A stretch of 64,000 nucleotides of DNA from Kaistella palustris DSM 21579 (GTDB lineage: Bacteria; Bacteroidota; Bacteroidia; Flavobacteriales; Weeksellaceae), in NCBI RefSeq assembly GCF_000422265.1, contig NZ_AULL01000018.1, forward strand, positions 92,057-156,056, written 5' to 3'. Position 1 is the stretch's first letter. Each line of letters opens with the position of its first letter. Positions 34,868 to 42,863 of the stretch are shown here, piece after piece. Below the pieces are notes generated by a model that worked only from the letters and a program-made list of their open reading frames with translations, made no database searches and had not been told where the DNA came from. Both the position numbers and the translations under genes were made by a program.

Positions 34868-35632
34868 TTAAAACTTGCTTCGGAGCTGTATTCCGGTCAG
34901 GATTTTCTTGGTGTATAGCGGGAAATCTGCATTCTGGATCCAGCCGTAATAACCAAGGTCTTTCTGAAAGACGTCTTTTACCCGTTGTCCTTTGTACTTC
35001 CCGAAACTGAAAATTTCCTTTTCATCCTCATCGAAAGCAATAAAACCGGCGAGGTCAGCAAACCGGTTGTGAAATGAAAACTCGCTCAGGCCCGCGATCT
35101 CATTAGGCAGATCGGGATAATGACCAACCTGCGCATCCAGCACTTCGAAAGTGGCCAGTACATCTGCTTCTGCCGAGTGCGCGTTCTCAAGTGTTTTTCT
35201 GCAGTAGAACTGGTAAGCCGCAGTTAAATTGCGCGGTTCCATTTTATGGAATATCGTCTGCGCATCCACAAGTTTAAATTTACTCAGATCGAAATCGATT
35301 CCCGCCCGTAAGAGTTCTTCTGCCAACAGCGGCACATCGAAACGGTTGGAATTAAACCCGCCAAGATCTGTTCCCGAGATCATATCGATGATCTTAGGTG
35401 CGATCTCTTTAAATTTTGGTGAATCCTTCACTTTTTCGTCGGTGATTCCGTGTACAGCTGTGGATTCCTTTGGGATATACATTTCGGGGTTTACCAGCCA
35501 GGTGCGGCTTTCCCGCGATTCATCAGGATACACCTTTAAAATTGAAATTTCTACGATTCGGTCTTTGGCGACATTTACGCCGGTGGTTTCAAGATCGAAG
35601 ATGCAAAGTGGTTTGTGGAGTTTTAAATTCAT
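34868..35632 (-). CDS. 3'-5' exonuclease (DnaQ/DEDDh family)
   Basis: A 254-residue DEDDh exonuclease. Exo I is FDLETTG (Asp13, Glu15), Exo II is GGFNSNRFDVPLL, and Exo III is HSAEADVLAT (H-x4-D). The C-terminal SFGKYKGQRVKDVFQKD and YYGWIQNADF match the small domain found after some exonuclease X-like enzymes. It is probably a repair or proofreading-type nuclease, not the polymerase III epsilon subunit itself. pssA lies 45 bases upstream on the same strand. Confidence 0.92.
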   Translation of the reverse strand: MNLKLHKPLCIFDLETTGVNVAKDRIVEISILKVYPDESRESRTWLVNPEMYIPKESTAVHGITDEKVKDSPKFKEIAPKIIDMISGTDLGGFNSNRFDVPLLAEELLRAGIDFDLSKFKLVDAQTIFHKMEPRNLTAAYQFYCRKTLENAHSAEADVLATFEVLDAQVGHYPDLPNEIAGLSEFSFHNRFADLAGFIAFDEDEKEIFSFGKYKGQRVKDVFQKDLGYYGWIQNADFPLYTKKILTGIQLRSKF

Positions 35633-35677
35633 GATTTATAGGGTTGCGCAAAATTCATATTTCAGCGCGGTATTTTA

Positions 35678-36388
35678 TTAGAGTTGTTTTGAAAAAGCGA
35701 GCGAAACTAAAATGTAATACACGATCACCAGCGGAATACCAACGAGACCAAAAAACGACAAAAGAAGCATCCCGCCAAGGACCAACGCAATTTTAGGGTA
35801 ATTATCCCGAAGCTGCATGGATTTAAATTTCAGTGCAATCATCTTTAAAGGTGATACAAGCAGCCACGCGGATACAACAGTAAAAAGAAGCAGCAGCGCC
35901 GGATTCTGAAAGAAAGTGCTGAAGCTGCCCTTTTCATTAAAAGCGTAAAAAAGACCAAAGACAAGTATGGTATTCGCCGGTGTATTCAGTCCTTTAAAAT
36001 AATAGGTCTGCTCTTCATCCAGGTTAAAGATCGCCAGCCGCAAACATGAAAACATGGTGATCAGCAGGCCAAAATATTTAATATCAAAAGGCAGTTCGAA
36101 GCTAAAAAACTGTGCGCCGAAGGGTTCCAGCGCTTTGTACATCACTACGCCGGGCAGTAGGCCGAAACTTACCATATCCGCAAGCGAATCGAGCTGTGCA
36201 CCAAGATCTGAATTGGATTTCAGCGCTCTGGCGACGAACCCATCAAAAAAGTCCAGAACCAGGGAAAGGATTATACAGAGTGCTGTGATCCTGTAATCGC
36301 CTGTAATTAAGTGCAGTACACCGACACTGCCGGAGACGAGATTTGCAAGTGTGAAGGCGTTTGCCAGATTATTTTTAATGAAATTCAT
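35678..36388 (-). CDS. pssA: CDP-diacylglycerol-serine O-phosphatidyltransferase
   Basis: Makes phosphatidylserine, precursor of phosphatidylethanolamine, in the inner membrane. The 236-residue polytopic protein has the CDP-alcohol phosphotransferase motif D-G-x2-A-R-x8-G-x3-D-x3-D at residues 49-71 (starting DGFVAR). The N-terminus NLANAFTLANLVSGSVGV is typical of PssA. Assignment to serine rather than glycerol phosphate rests on overall similarity. Confidence 0.92.
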   Translation of the reverse strand: MNFIKNNLANAFTLANLVSGSVGVLHLITGDYRITALCIILSLVLDFFDGFVARALKSNSDLGAQLDSLADMVSFGLLPGVVMYKALEPFGAQFFSFELPFDIKYFGLLITMFSCLRLAIFNLDEEQTYYFKGLNTPANTILVFGLFYAFNEKGSFSTFFQNPALLLLFTVVSAWLLVSPLKMIALKFKSMQLRDNYPKIALVLGGMLLLSFFGLVGIPLVIVYYILVSLAFSKQL

Positions 36389-36545
36389 TTTTGGTTTAAA
36401 GTTTTAATGTAATGCCGGGATTTCAAATCGCAGGTTTTCGATGAGCTGCTGGAGTCCTGTAAAAAGACAAAAGTAAGGCTTTTCCGAAAACCTCCCTCGG
36501 CGTTTTCTGTTTTAAAGATGTTTTAGCGGGAAATTGAATTTAATG

Positions 36546-36553
36546 TAAATTTG
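36546..36553 (+). promoter_or_regulatory. -7 box (TAAATTTG) of the LTA-synthase-like gene
   Basis: TAAATTTG matches TAnnTTTG, 24 bases before the ATG at 36578. Confidence 0.5.
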
Positions 36554-36577
36554 CAGCAATATTTTCCCTTTTATTAA

Positions 36578-38500
36578 ATGAAAGAAATCAGATTACAGGA
36601 AGTTTTCACTCTTTTTTACCGGATATTTCTAGCCTATTTCTTTTACCAGATCGCACGGCTTTTATTTTGGTTTTTCAATAAGGATCTGATTAGGATCGAT
36701 TCGGTGTATGATTACCTGAGCCTTTCTTTTCACGGAATCGCCTTCGATACTACAGCTATATTATATGTAAACTCACTTTTTATTCTGCTGAGTCTTCTGC
36801 CGCTGGTCATCAATACTAAAAAGTATTACCAAAGATTTCTTTTTTATCTGTATTTCATTACCAATGGTATTGCGTACGGAATGAATTTCGGCGATTTTAT
36901 TTACTACCGTTTTTCGCAGGCACGCCTCACAACGGCGGCAATGAACGTTGCGCAGCATGAAAATAACCTTGGGAAAATATTTCTTGTATCGGTGCTGGAA
37001 CATCCTTTCGTCATTGTTTGGTTTTTAGTTTTAATGATCTCCTGGATTTTTCTTTATAAAAAAGTAAGGGTTAAAGAATTCTGTCCCCAAAAAAAGTGGG
37101 TTTATTTTGGATCTTCTGTGGTGAGTTTGTGTCTTGTTGCCACTTTGGTCGTGGGCGGTATCCGTGGTGATTTTAAACATTCCACCCGTCCGATAAATCT
37201 GGTTGATGCCAACCGGCATGTAAAAAATCCGCTGCAGGCAAATGTTGTTCTGAACAGTGTTTTTTCGTTCTTCCGGACAATGAACACCAATAATTTTAAG
37301 GAAGTACATTTCGTTGACCAAACTTTTATTAATGAAAATGTGAAAACTTACAAGTTATATGTCCGCGAAAATGTAGAACCCAAACCCAATATCGTCATTT
37401 TTATTCTTGAGAGTTTTGGCAAGGAATATTCCGGCGCCTTTAACAGAAATACGCAGATCAAGGATTTTGTTTCTTATACGCCCTTTTTCGACAGTTTGGC
37501 CACGCAGAGCCTGATCGCTACAAACGCGTTTGCCAATGGCAGGCAGTCGATACATGGTATGAGCTCGGTGCTGGCGGGAATCCCAAGTCTGAAAGATGCA
37601 TTTACAAGTTCGCCTTATTCCAACCAGAAAATACAGTCGATTGTTTCAGTTTCCAATGATATGGGTTATGACACGTCGTTTTTTCATGGCGCGCCCAATG
37701 GTTCCATGGGGTTCCTGGGCTTTGGGAATATTCTGGGTTTCAAGCATTATTATGGCAAGACCGAATATAACAATGATGCAGATTTCGATGGAATCTGGGG
37801 CATTTGGGACGAGCCTTTTTTTCAGTATTTTGCGCGCACTCTGAATCAGAAAAAGACGCCGTTTATGGCCACGCTGTTTTCAGTTTCATCGCACCATCCT
37901 TTTAAAATACCCGCGAAATACGAAGGCAAGTTTAAAAAAGGTCCGCTGGAAATTCACGAGCCGATTGGCTACACCGATTATGCGTTGAAACAGTTCTTCA
38001 AGACCGCTGAAAAAATGCCGTGGTTTCAAAATACTATTTTTGTTCTGGTGGCAGATCACACCAACCAGGTAGGCTATCCCGAATATGAAAAAGCGATGAA
38101 CCGTTTTGCGATTCCGATCCTTTTTTATTCGCCTAATCCTGCATATCATTTGAAAGGTGAAATTACAGAGCCTGCGCAGCAGATTGATATTTATCCCACT
38201 TTGGCAGATCTTATGGGTTATAATAAAAAAATCAGGAGTTGGGGAAGAAGTTTGGTTTCAGATAAAAAAGAAGATTATATAATCGTTAATTCAAGTGGAG
38301 TGGAGCAGTTTATTATCGGCAACTATATCTATCTTTTTGATGGCAAAGATTTTACGGGAATTTACGATGCAAAAGATCTTGGATATTCCCATAATCTGTT
38401 GGGAAAAACCAAGTCACCCGAAATTGAAAAAGGCGAAATGAAGGCCAAAGCATGGTATCAGGATTATATGGATCGCGTGATCAACCGTAAACTCAATTAG
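36578..38500 (+). CDS. LTA synthase family protein (membrane sulfatase-fold transferase)
   Basis: A 640-residue protein with about five N-terminal membrane helices (residues 1-200) followed by a periplasmic sulfatase/alkaline-phosphatase-fold domain. Metal and nucleophile motifs are visible: FILESFGKEY (Glu), NGRQSIHGMSSVLAGIP (catalytic Ser/Thr region), FFHGAPNGSMGF, SHHPF and VADHTN. In Gram-positives this family builds lipoteichoic acid; in Gram-negatives such proteins modify osmoregulated glucans or lipids with phosphoglycerol or phosphoethanolamine. The substrate here is unknown. Confidence 0.9.
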   Translation: MKEIRLQEVFTLFYRIFLAYFFYQIARLLFWFFNKDLIRIDSVYDYLSLSFHGIAFDTTAILYVNSLFILLSLLPLVINTKKYYQRFLFYLYFITNGIAYGMNFGDFIYYRFSQARLTTAAMNVAQHENNLGKIFLVSVLEHPFVIVWFLVLMISWIFLYKKVRVKEFCPQKKWVYFGSSVVSLCLVATLVVGGIRGDFKHSTRPINLVDANRHVKNPLQANVVLNSVFSFFRTMNTNNFKEVHFVDQTFINENVKTYKLYVRENVEPKPNIVIFILESFGKEYSGAFNRNTQIKDFVSYTPFFDSLATQSLIATNAFANGRQSIHGMSSVLAGIPSLKDAFTSSPYSNQKIQSIVSVSNDMGYDTSFFHGAPNGSMGFLGFGNILGFKHYYGKTEYNNDADFDGIWGIWDEPFFQYFARTLNQKKTPFMATLFSVSSHHPFKIPAKYEGKFKKGPLEIHEPIGYTDYALKQFFKTAEKMPWFQNTIFVLVADHTNQVGYPEYEKAMNRFAIPILFYSPNPAYHLKGEITEPAQQIDIYPTLADLMGYNKKIRSWGRSLVSDKKEDYIIVNSSGVEQFIIGNYIYLFDGKDFTGIYDAKDLGYSHNLLGKTKSPEIEKGEMKAKAWYQDYMDRVINRKLN

Positions 38501-38629
38501 AATCTGTTAAAATGCTTTTTTTTTTAATGATGAGAAGCATAACTATCGATTTTGCTTTCGCTTATCTAAACATCTGTTTGATTTCCGATTTTTGCGGAAT
38601 TCCTTTGTGATGTATGTTATGAATAATTA

Positions 38630-38637
38630 TATATTTG
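38630..38637 (+). promoter_or_regulatory. -33/-7 promoter of the DUF2147 gene
   Basis: TATATTTG at 38630-38637 with TTTG at 38604-38607, spaced 22 bases, fits the Bacteroidota sigma consensus. It lies 56 bases before the ATG. Confidence 0.55.
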
Positions 38638-38693
38638 GCGTTTAACTTTTTTTAGTTACATTTATCCAACAAAAAAATTAAAATATTTTTAAA

Positions 38694-39113
38694 ATGAAAA
38701 AAATAATTTTCTCTTTCGTTGCTTTACTTTTTGCAACCCTTTCTTACGCTCAGATCGAAGGAAAATGGAAAACCATCGACGATGAAACCGGCCAGGCCAA
38801 GTCCATCGTAGAGATCACTAAAAAACCCAATGGTCAGTACTACGGAAAAGTAGTGCAGCTTTTAATAAAACCTGCAAATCCAAATTGCTCAGACTGTAAA
38901 GATGACCGAAAAAACAAACCGATCCTGGGTATGGAAGTCATTCGCGATATGAAAAAAGATGGCAGCGAGTTTACCGGCGGCACAATTACAGATCCAAAAA
39001 CCGGCAAAACTTATAAATGTAATATTACCAGAGAAGGTGACAAATTAAATGTAAGAGGTTACGTAGGATTCTCCCTTATCGGAAGAACGCAGACGTGGCA
39101 TGCTGTGAAATAA
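38694..39113 (+). CDS. DUF2147 domain secreted protein
   Basis: A 139-residue protein with a clear signal peptide (KKIIFSFVALLFATLSYAQ). One DUF2147 domain follows (IEGKWKTIDDETGQAKSIVEI, YYGKVVQLL, and the closing GFSLIGRTQTW), a small lipocalin-like beta-barrel exported to the periplasm. CSDCKDD could form a disulfide. Single gene with own promoter and terminator. Function unknown. Confidence 0.92.
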   Translation: MKKIIFSFVALLFATLSYAQIEGKWKTIDDETGQAKSIVEITKKPNGQYYGKVVQLLIKPANPNCSDCKDDRKNKPILGMEVIRDMKKDGSEFTGGTITDPKTGKTYKCNITREGDKLNVRGYVGFSLIGRTQTWHAVK

Positions 39114-39130
39114 CAGGCAAATAAACTTTA

Positions 39131-39161
39131 AAAAGAGCAATTCGAAAGAGTTGCTTTTTTT
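39131..39161 (+). terminator. Terminator after the DUF2147 gene
   Basis: AGCAATTC and GAGTTGCT pair (one wobble) around GAAA and are followed by a T-run. Confidence 0.8.
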
Positions 39162-39197
39162 GTGCGTGCTTGCCTGGAAAATGTGCGAAAAAATCTT

Positions 39198-39205
39198 TAC
39201 TTTTG
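39198..39205 (+). promoter_or_regulatory. -7 box (TACTTTTG) of pdhB
   Basis: TACTTTTG matches TAnnTTTG, 22 bases before the ATG at 39228, and excludes the longer frame. Confidence 0.5.
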
Positions 39206-39227
39206 TAGTCTAATTTTTCAATCTATT

Positions 39228-40211
39228 ATGAAGGAATATACTTTTAGAGAAGTAATTGCGCAGGCAATGAGCGAGGAAATGCGAAAAGACGAATCCATCT
39301 ACCTGATGGGTGAGGAAGTAGCAGAATATAATGGTGCTTACAAAGCTTCCAAAGGAATGTTAGATGAATTCGGTGCTAAGCGTGTGATCGATACACCCAT
39401 TGCCGAACTGGGTTTCACAGGAATCGCGATTGGCTCCTCGATGAACGGTTGCCGGCCGATCGTTGAATATATGACCTTCAATTTCTGTTTGGTAGGTATA
39501 GACCAAATCATAAACAACGCTGCAAAAATTCGGCAGATGAGTGGTGGCCAGTGGAATTGCCCGATCGTTTTCCGCGGTCCTACAGCTTCTGCAGGTCAGT
39601 TGGGTGCAACACACTCGCAGGCTTTGGAAAGCTGGTTTGCCAATGTTCCGGGTTTAAAGGTGGTTGTTCCTTCAAATCCATACGATGCCAAAGGTCTGTT
39701 GAAAAGTGCTATTCAGGATAACGATCCTGTCATCTTCATGGAGTCTGAACAGATGTATGGCGACAAAATGGAAATTCCTGAAGAAGAATACTACATCCCA
39801 ATCGGAAAAGCAGAGATAAAAAAAGAAGGTAAAGATGTCACTCTGGTATCATTTGGTAAAATCATGAAGCTCGCCATGCAGGCTGCCGAAGATATGGAGA
39901 AAGACGGTATTTCTGTGGAAGTGATCGACCTTAGAACTGTACGGCCTATTGATTACGATACTGTTTTACAGTCTGTAAAGAAAACAAACCGGCTGGTTAT
40001 TTTAGAGGAAGCCTGGCCGTTGGGATCCATCGCCACAGAGATCACTTATATGGTTCAGCAAAAAGCATTTGACTATCTGGATGCGCCGATCAAGAGAATT
40101 ACCACGCCGGATGCTCCTGCGCCATATTCCGCGGCACTCTTTGCAGAATGGTTCCCAAAACTGGAAACAGTAAAGGAAGAAATTAAAAAAGCCATGTATA
40201 TCAAAGCATAA
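39228..40211 (+). CDS. pdhB: Pyruvate dehydrogenase E1 component, beta subunit
   Basis: Beta subunit of the thiamine-diphosphate-dependent E1 of pyruvate dehydrogenase. The 327-residue protein has MGEEVAEYNGAYKASKG (ThDP-activating Glu), DTPIAELGFTGIAIG, FRGPTASAGQLGATHSQ, and the C-terminal ILEEAWPLGSIATEI. The in-frame extension of 22 codons upstream is rejected because the -7 box lies in it. The alpha subunit and E2/E3 are not in this window. Confidence 0.95.
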   Translation: MKEYTFREVIAQAMSEEMRKDESIYLMGEEVAEYNGAYKASKGMLDEFGAKRVIDTPIAELGFTGIAIGSSMNGCRPIVEYMTFNFCLVGIDQIINNAAKIRQMSGGQWNCPIVFRGPTASAGQLGATHSQALESWFANVPGLKVVVPSNPYDAKGLLKSAIQDNDPVIFMESEQMYGDKMEIPEEEYYIPIGKAEIKKEGKDVTLVSFGKIMKLAMQAAEDMEKDGISVEVIDLRTVRPIDYDTVLQSVKKTNRLVILEEAWPLGSIATEITYMVQQKAFDYLDAPIKRITTPDAPAPYSAALFAEWFPKLETVKEEIKKAMYIKA

Positions 40212-40219
40212 GCATTTGT

Positions 40220-40244
40220 AAAACTCCTGAACGGGAGTTTTTTT
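40220..40244 (+). terminator. Terminator after pdhB
   Basis: AAACTCC and GGAGTTT pair and are followed by T-run, 10 bases after the stop. Confidence 0.85.
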
Positions 40245-40292
40245 AATTTAAATTAATTGCGCAAAAAACCTGCGCAATTGCTTTTTAAAATT

Positions 40293-40300
40293 TAATTTTG
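40293..40300 (+). promoter_or_regulatory. -7 box (TAATTTTG) of kup
   Basis: TAATTTTG matches TAnnTTTG, 21 bases before the kup ATG. Confidence 0.5.
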
Positions 40301-40321
40301 CACCTTAATTAAAATTGAAAA

Positions 40322-42313
40322 ATGGCAGAAACAGTCGAAGGCGGTCAGCATTTTGATACCAAAAAACTCACAGCCATCGGAGTGCTGGTTTCCCTGGGAA
40401 TTGTCTTTGGAGACATTGGGACCTCGCCGCTTTACGTGATGAAGGCGATAGTAAACGCCAGACGCGAAGGCGGGAATCTGCCTTTTGATGAATATATCGA
40501 AGGTGCACTTTCATGTATCATCTGGACGCTTACCATGCAGACCACACTGAAATATGTAGTGATCGCCCTTCGCGCAGATAACAAAGGTGAAGGTGGAATT
40601 CTCTCTTTATATTCCCTGGTAAAGAAACTCAAGAAAAAGTGGCTGTACGTAATTGCCATAATCGGCGCTTCAACTCTTGTCGCCGACAGTATCATTACAC
40701 CTTCGCTAACTGTAATGTCCGCGGTGGAAGGATTGAAGATCTTCTCGCCGCACACGCCTGTTGTAGGAATAACTCTGGTCATATTGGCTTTGGTCTTTTT
40801 TGTACAGCAGTTTGGCACTTCATCGATCGGCAAACTTTTCGGACCGGTCATGGTTTTATGGTTTTTGGTTCTTGGTGGTTTCGGTTCGGTGCATATTTTC
40901 GAGAATTTTAACATTTTAAGGGCATTCAATCCCTATTATGCGTACAATTTAATCACGCATTCGCCAAGTGCCATCGTAATTATGGGCGCGGTATTCCTGT
41001 GTACAACCGGAGCTGAAGCGCTATATTCCGATTTGGGACATTGTGGGAAGCAGAACATCCGCGTAAGCTGGGCATTTGTAAAATCGATGCTGATACTTAA
41101 TTATCTCGGCCAGGGTGCGTGGCTGTTGGATAATCCAGACAGTGTAGCGCAGGGAATTAACCCGATTTTTGGGATCATGCCGGAATGGGCAATTCTGCCG
41201 GGCGTTATATTGGCGACTTTTGCGGCAATCATTGCGAGTCAGTCGGTGATCACCGGTTCATTTACCATGTTTTCTGAAGCCATGTCGGTGACTTTCTGGC
41301 CTAATCAACAAATTGATTATCCGTCCGGTGTTAAGGGGCAGATGTACATTCCGCGGATCAACTGGGGTCTTATGTTCCTGTGTTTTATTGTGGTGATCTA
41401 TTTTCAGAAATCGGAAGCGATGGAAGCTGCTTACGGCCTCACCATTACAATTACCATGCTGATGACGACCGTTCTGCTCTTCTTCTGGCTGAGCCGAAAC
41501 AAATCCACACGCGTGTTTGCCGTCGGCTTTATCGCGGTATATCTTTTTATAGAACTGGGTTTCTTCTATGCAAATGTGATCAAGTTTTTCGACGGTGGCT
41601 GGCTGACGATGGTTCTCGGCGGATTTATTGCGGTCTGTATGTATGCCTGGTATAACGGCAGAAGTATTAAAGGTAAATTCATCAAATTTGTAAAACTGGG
41701 TAAGTATGTTTCTATAATTAAAGAGCTGAAACTCGATGAAACCATTCCGAAATATGCCACTAATCTTGCGTTTCTGAGCCGTGCAAAGAAAGAAGATGAG
41801 ATCGAAGCCAAGATCATTTATTCGATCATGCGCAAGCAGCCAAAGCGTGCCGATCATTACTTTATTCTGAATATCGTGAATCAGGAGGATCCCTTTACTT
41901 TTAAATATACGGTAGATGAGATTATGCCCGGAACCATTTACAAGATCAATTTCCTTCTTGGATTTAAGATCGACAGAAGGATCAACGATTACTTCGACCA
42001 GGTTTTACAGGATCTGATGGATGAAGGTACAATTCCGGAACGCAGCAGTCACCCATCGCTCCGCGCACACAATATTCCACCGGACCTTAAATACGTCATC
42101 ATCGACAATACATATATCAACGATACTTTATTGACAATTAAGGAAAAAATTATCCTTAACATTTACAATTTTGTAAAATATATCGGCAGCGATGATTTTA
42201 AAGCCTGGGGCGTTTCGGCCCATAATGTGGTGGTAGAATCCGCACCATTAATGGATCAGAAGGTGAATACCCAGAAAATAAAACAGGTTAATTTTCGCCA
42301 CTACAACTCCTGA
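40322..42313 (+). CDS. kup: KUP/HAK/KT potassium uptake protein
   Basis: A 663-residue potassium transporter of the inner membrane. It begins with GIVFGDIGTSPLYV, the hallmark of the family's first helix, and has about twelve membrane segments to residue 450 with GEGGILSLYSLV, ADSIITPSLTVMSAVEG and FLCTTGAEALYSDLGHCG. A cytoplasmic C-terminal domain of about 200 residues follows. Length is normal. It is followed by the Fur-family gene 76 bases later, which has its own -7 box. Confidence 0.97.
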   Translation: MAETVEGGQHFDTKKLTAIGVLVSLGIVFGDIGTSPLYVMKAIVNARREGGNLPFDEYIEGALSCIIWTLTMQTTLKYVVIALRADNKGEGGILSLYSLVKKLKKKWLYVIAIIGASTLVADSIITPSLTVMSAVEGLKIFSPHTPVVGITLVILALVFFVQQFGTSSIGKLFGPVMVLWFLVLGGFGSVHIFENFNILRAFNPYYAYNLITHSPSAIVIMGAVFLCTTGAEALYSDLGHCGKQNIRVSWAFVKSMLILNYLGQGAWLLDNPDSVAQGINPIFGIMPEWAILPGVILATFAAIIASQSVITGSFTMFSEAMSVTFWPNQQIDYPSGVKGQMYIPRINWGLMFLCFIVVIYFQKSEAMEAAYGLTITITMLMTTVLLFFWLSRNKSTRVFAVGFIAVYLFIELGFFYANVIKFFDGGWLTMVLGGFIAVCMYAWYNGRSIKGKFIKFVKLGKYVSIIKELKLDETIPKYATNLAFLSRAKKEDEIEAKIIYSIMRKQPKRADHYFILNIVNQEDPFTFKYTVDEIMPGTIYKINFLLGFKIDRRINDYFDQVLQDLMDEGTIPERSSHPSLRAHNIPPDLKYVIIDNTYINDTLLTIKEKIILNIYNFVKYIGSDDFKAWGVSAHNVVVESAPLMDQKVNTQKIKQVNFRHYNS

Positions 42314-42364
42314 TATTTTCATTTTTCCAAAATATTGTGCAGAACCCGTGTAATAAAATTTCGA

Positions 42365-42372
42365 TAAATTTG
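42365..42372 (+). promoter_or_regulatory. -7 box (TAAATTTG) of the Fur-OstA operon
   Basis: TAAATTTG matches TAnnTTTG, 17 bases before the Fur-family ATG. Confidence 0.5.
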
Positions 42373-42389
42373 TACAATAAATATTTACA

Positions 42390-42863
42390 ATGGACGCTAA
42401 ACATAAAGAGCTAAATCTTACCACTATAAAAGACGTTTTAAGGCAGTATCTCCTCGAGAAAGGTTTTCGCAATACGCCCGAGCGCTACACAATTCTGGAG
42501 GAGATTTATATGATGGAGCATCATTTTAATGTGGATGATCTTTACCTGCTGATGATGCAGAAGAAATACCATGTTTCCAAAGCAACCATTTACAATACCA
42601 TTGAGATCTTTTTGGATGCAGGCCTGATCCGCAAACATCAGTTTGGCGAAAAAACGCTGACCTCTTCTTCCTACGAGAAATCGTATTTCGACAAGCAGCA
42701 TGATCATCTGGTGATCTATAAAAACAATTCCGATAAACAGATTGCCGAAATTATCGAGTTCTGCGATCCCCGGATCCAGGGAATCAAAGATTCCATCGAA
42801 AGTACTTTTGGTGTAAAGATAGATTCGCACTCGCTTTATTTCTACGGAACCAAAAAGGATTAA
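42390..42863 (+). CDS. Fur-family transcriptional regulator lacking the cysteine zinc site
   Basis: A 157-residue Fur-family protein. The winged-helix half is typical: LLEKGFRNTPERYTILEEIY, then HHFNVDDLYLLM and VSKATIYNTIEIFLDAGLIR. The C-terminal half keeps DHLVIYK...IIEFCD and HSLYFYG, but neither CxxC pair of the structural Cys4 zinc site is present. The position of the first pair reads KNNSDK and the C-terminus ends GTKKD without cysteines. Metal specificity is therefore unclear. The stop overlaps the next ATG (TAATG), so it is translationally coupled to the OstA-like gene. Confidence 0.9.
   Translation: MDAKHKELNLTTIKDVLRQYLLEKGFRNTPERYTILEEIYMMEHHFNVDDLYLLMMQKKYHVSKATIYNTIEIFLDAGLIRKHQFGEKTLTSSSYEKSYFDKQHDHLVIYKNNSDKQIAEIIEFCDPRIQGIKDSIESTFGVKIDSHSLYFYGTKKD

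Noticed and set aside
40432..40929. 165-codon minus-strand ORF inside kup, and 41258-41857
   Set aside because: Both are antisense shadows of the Kup transporter.
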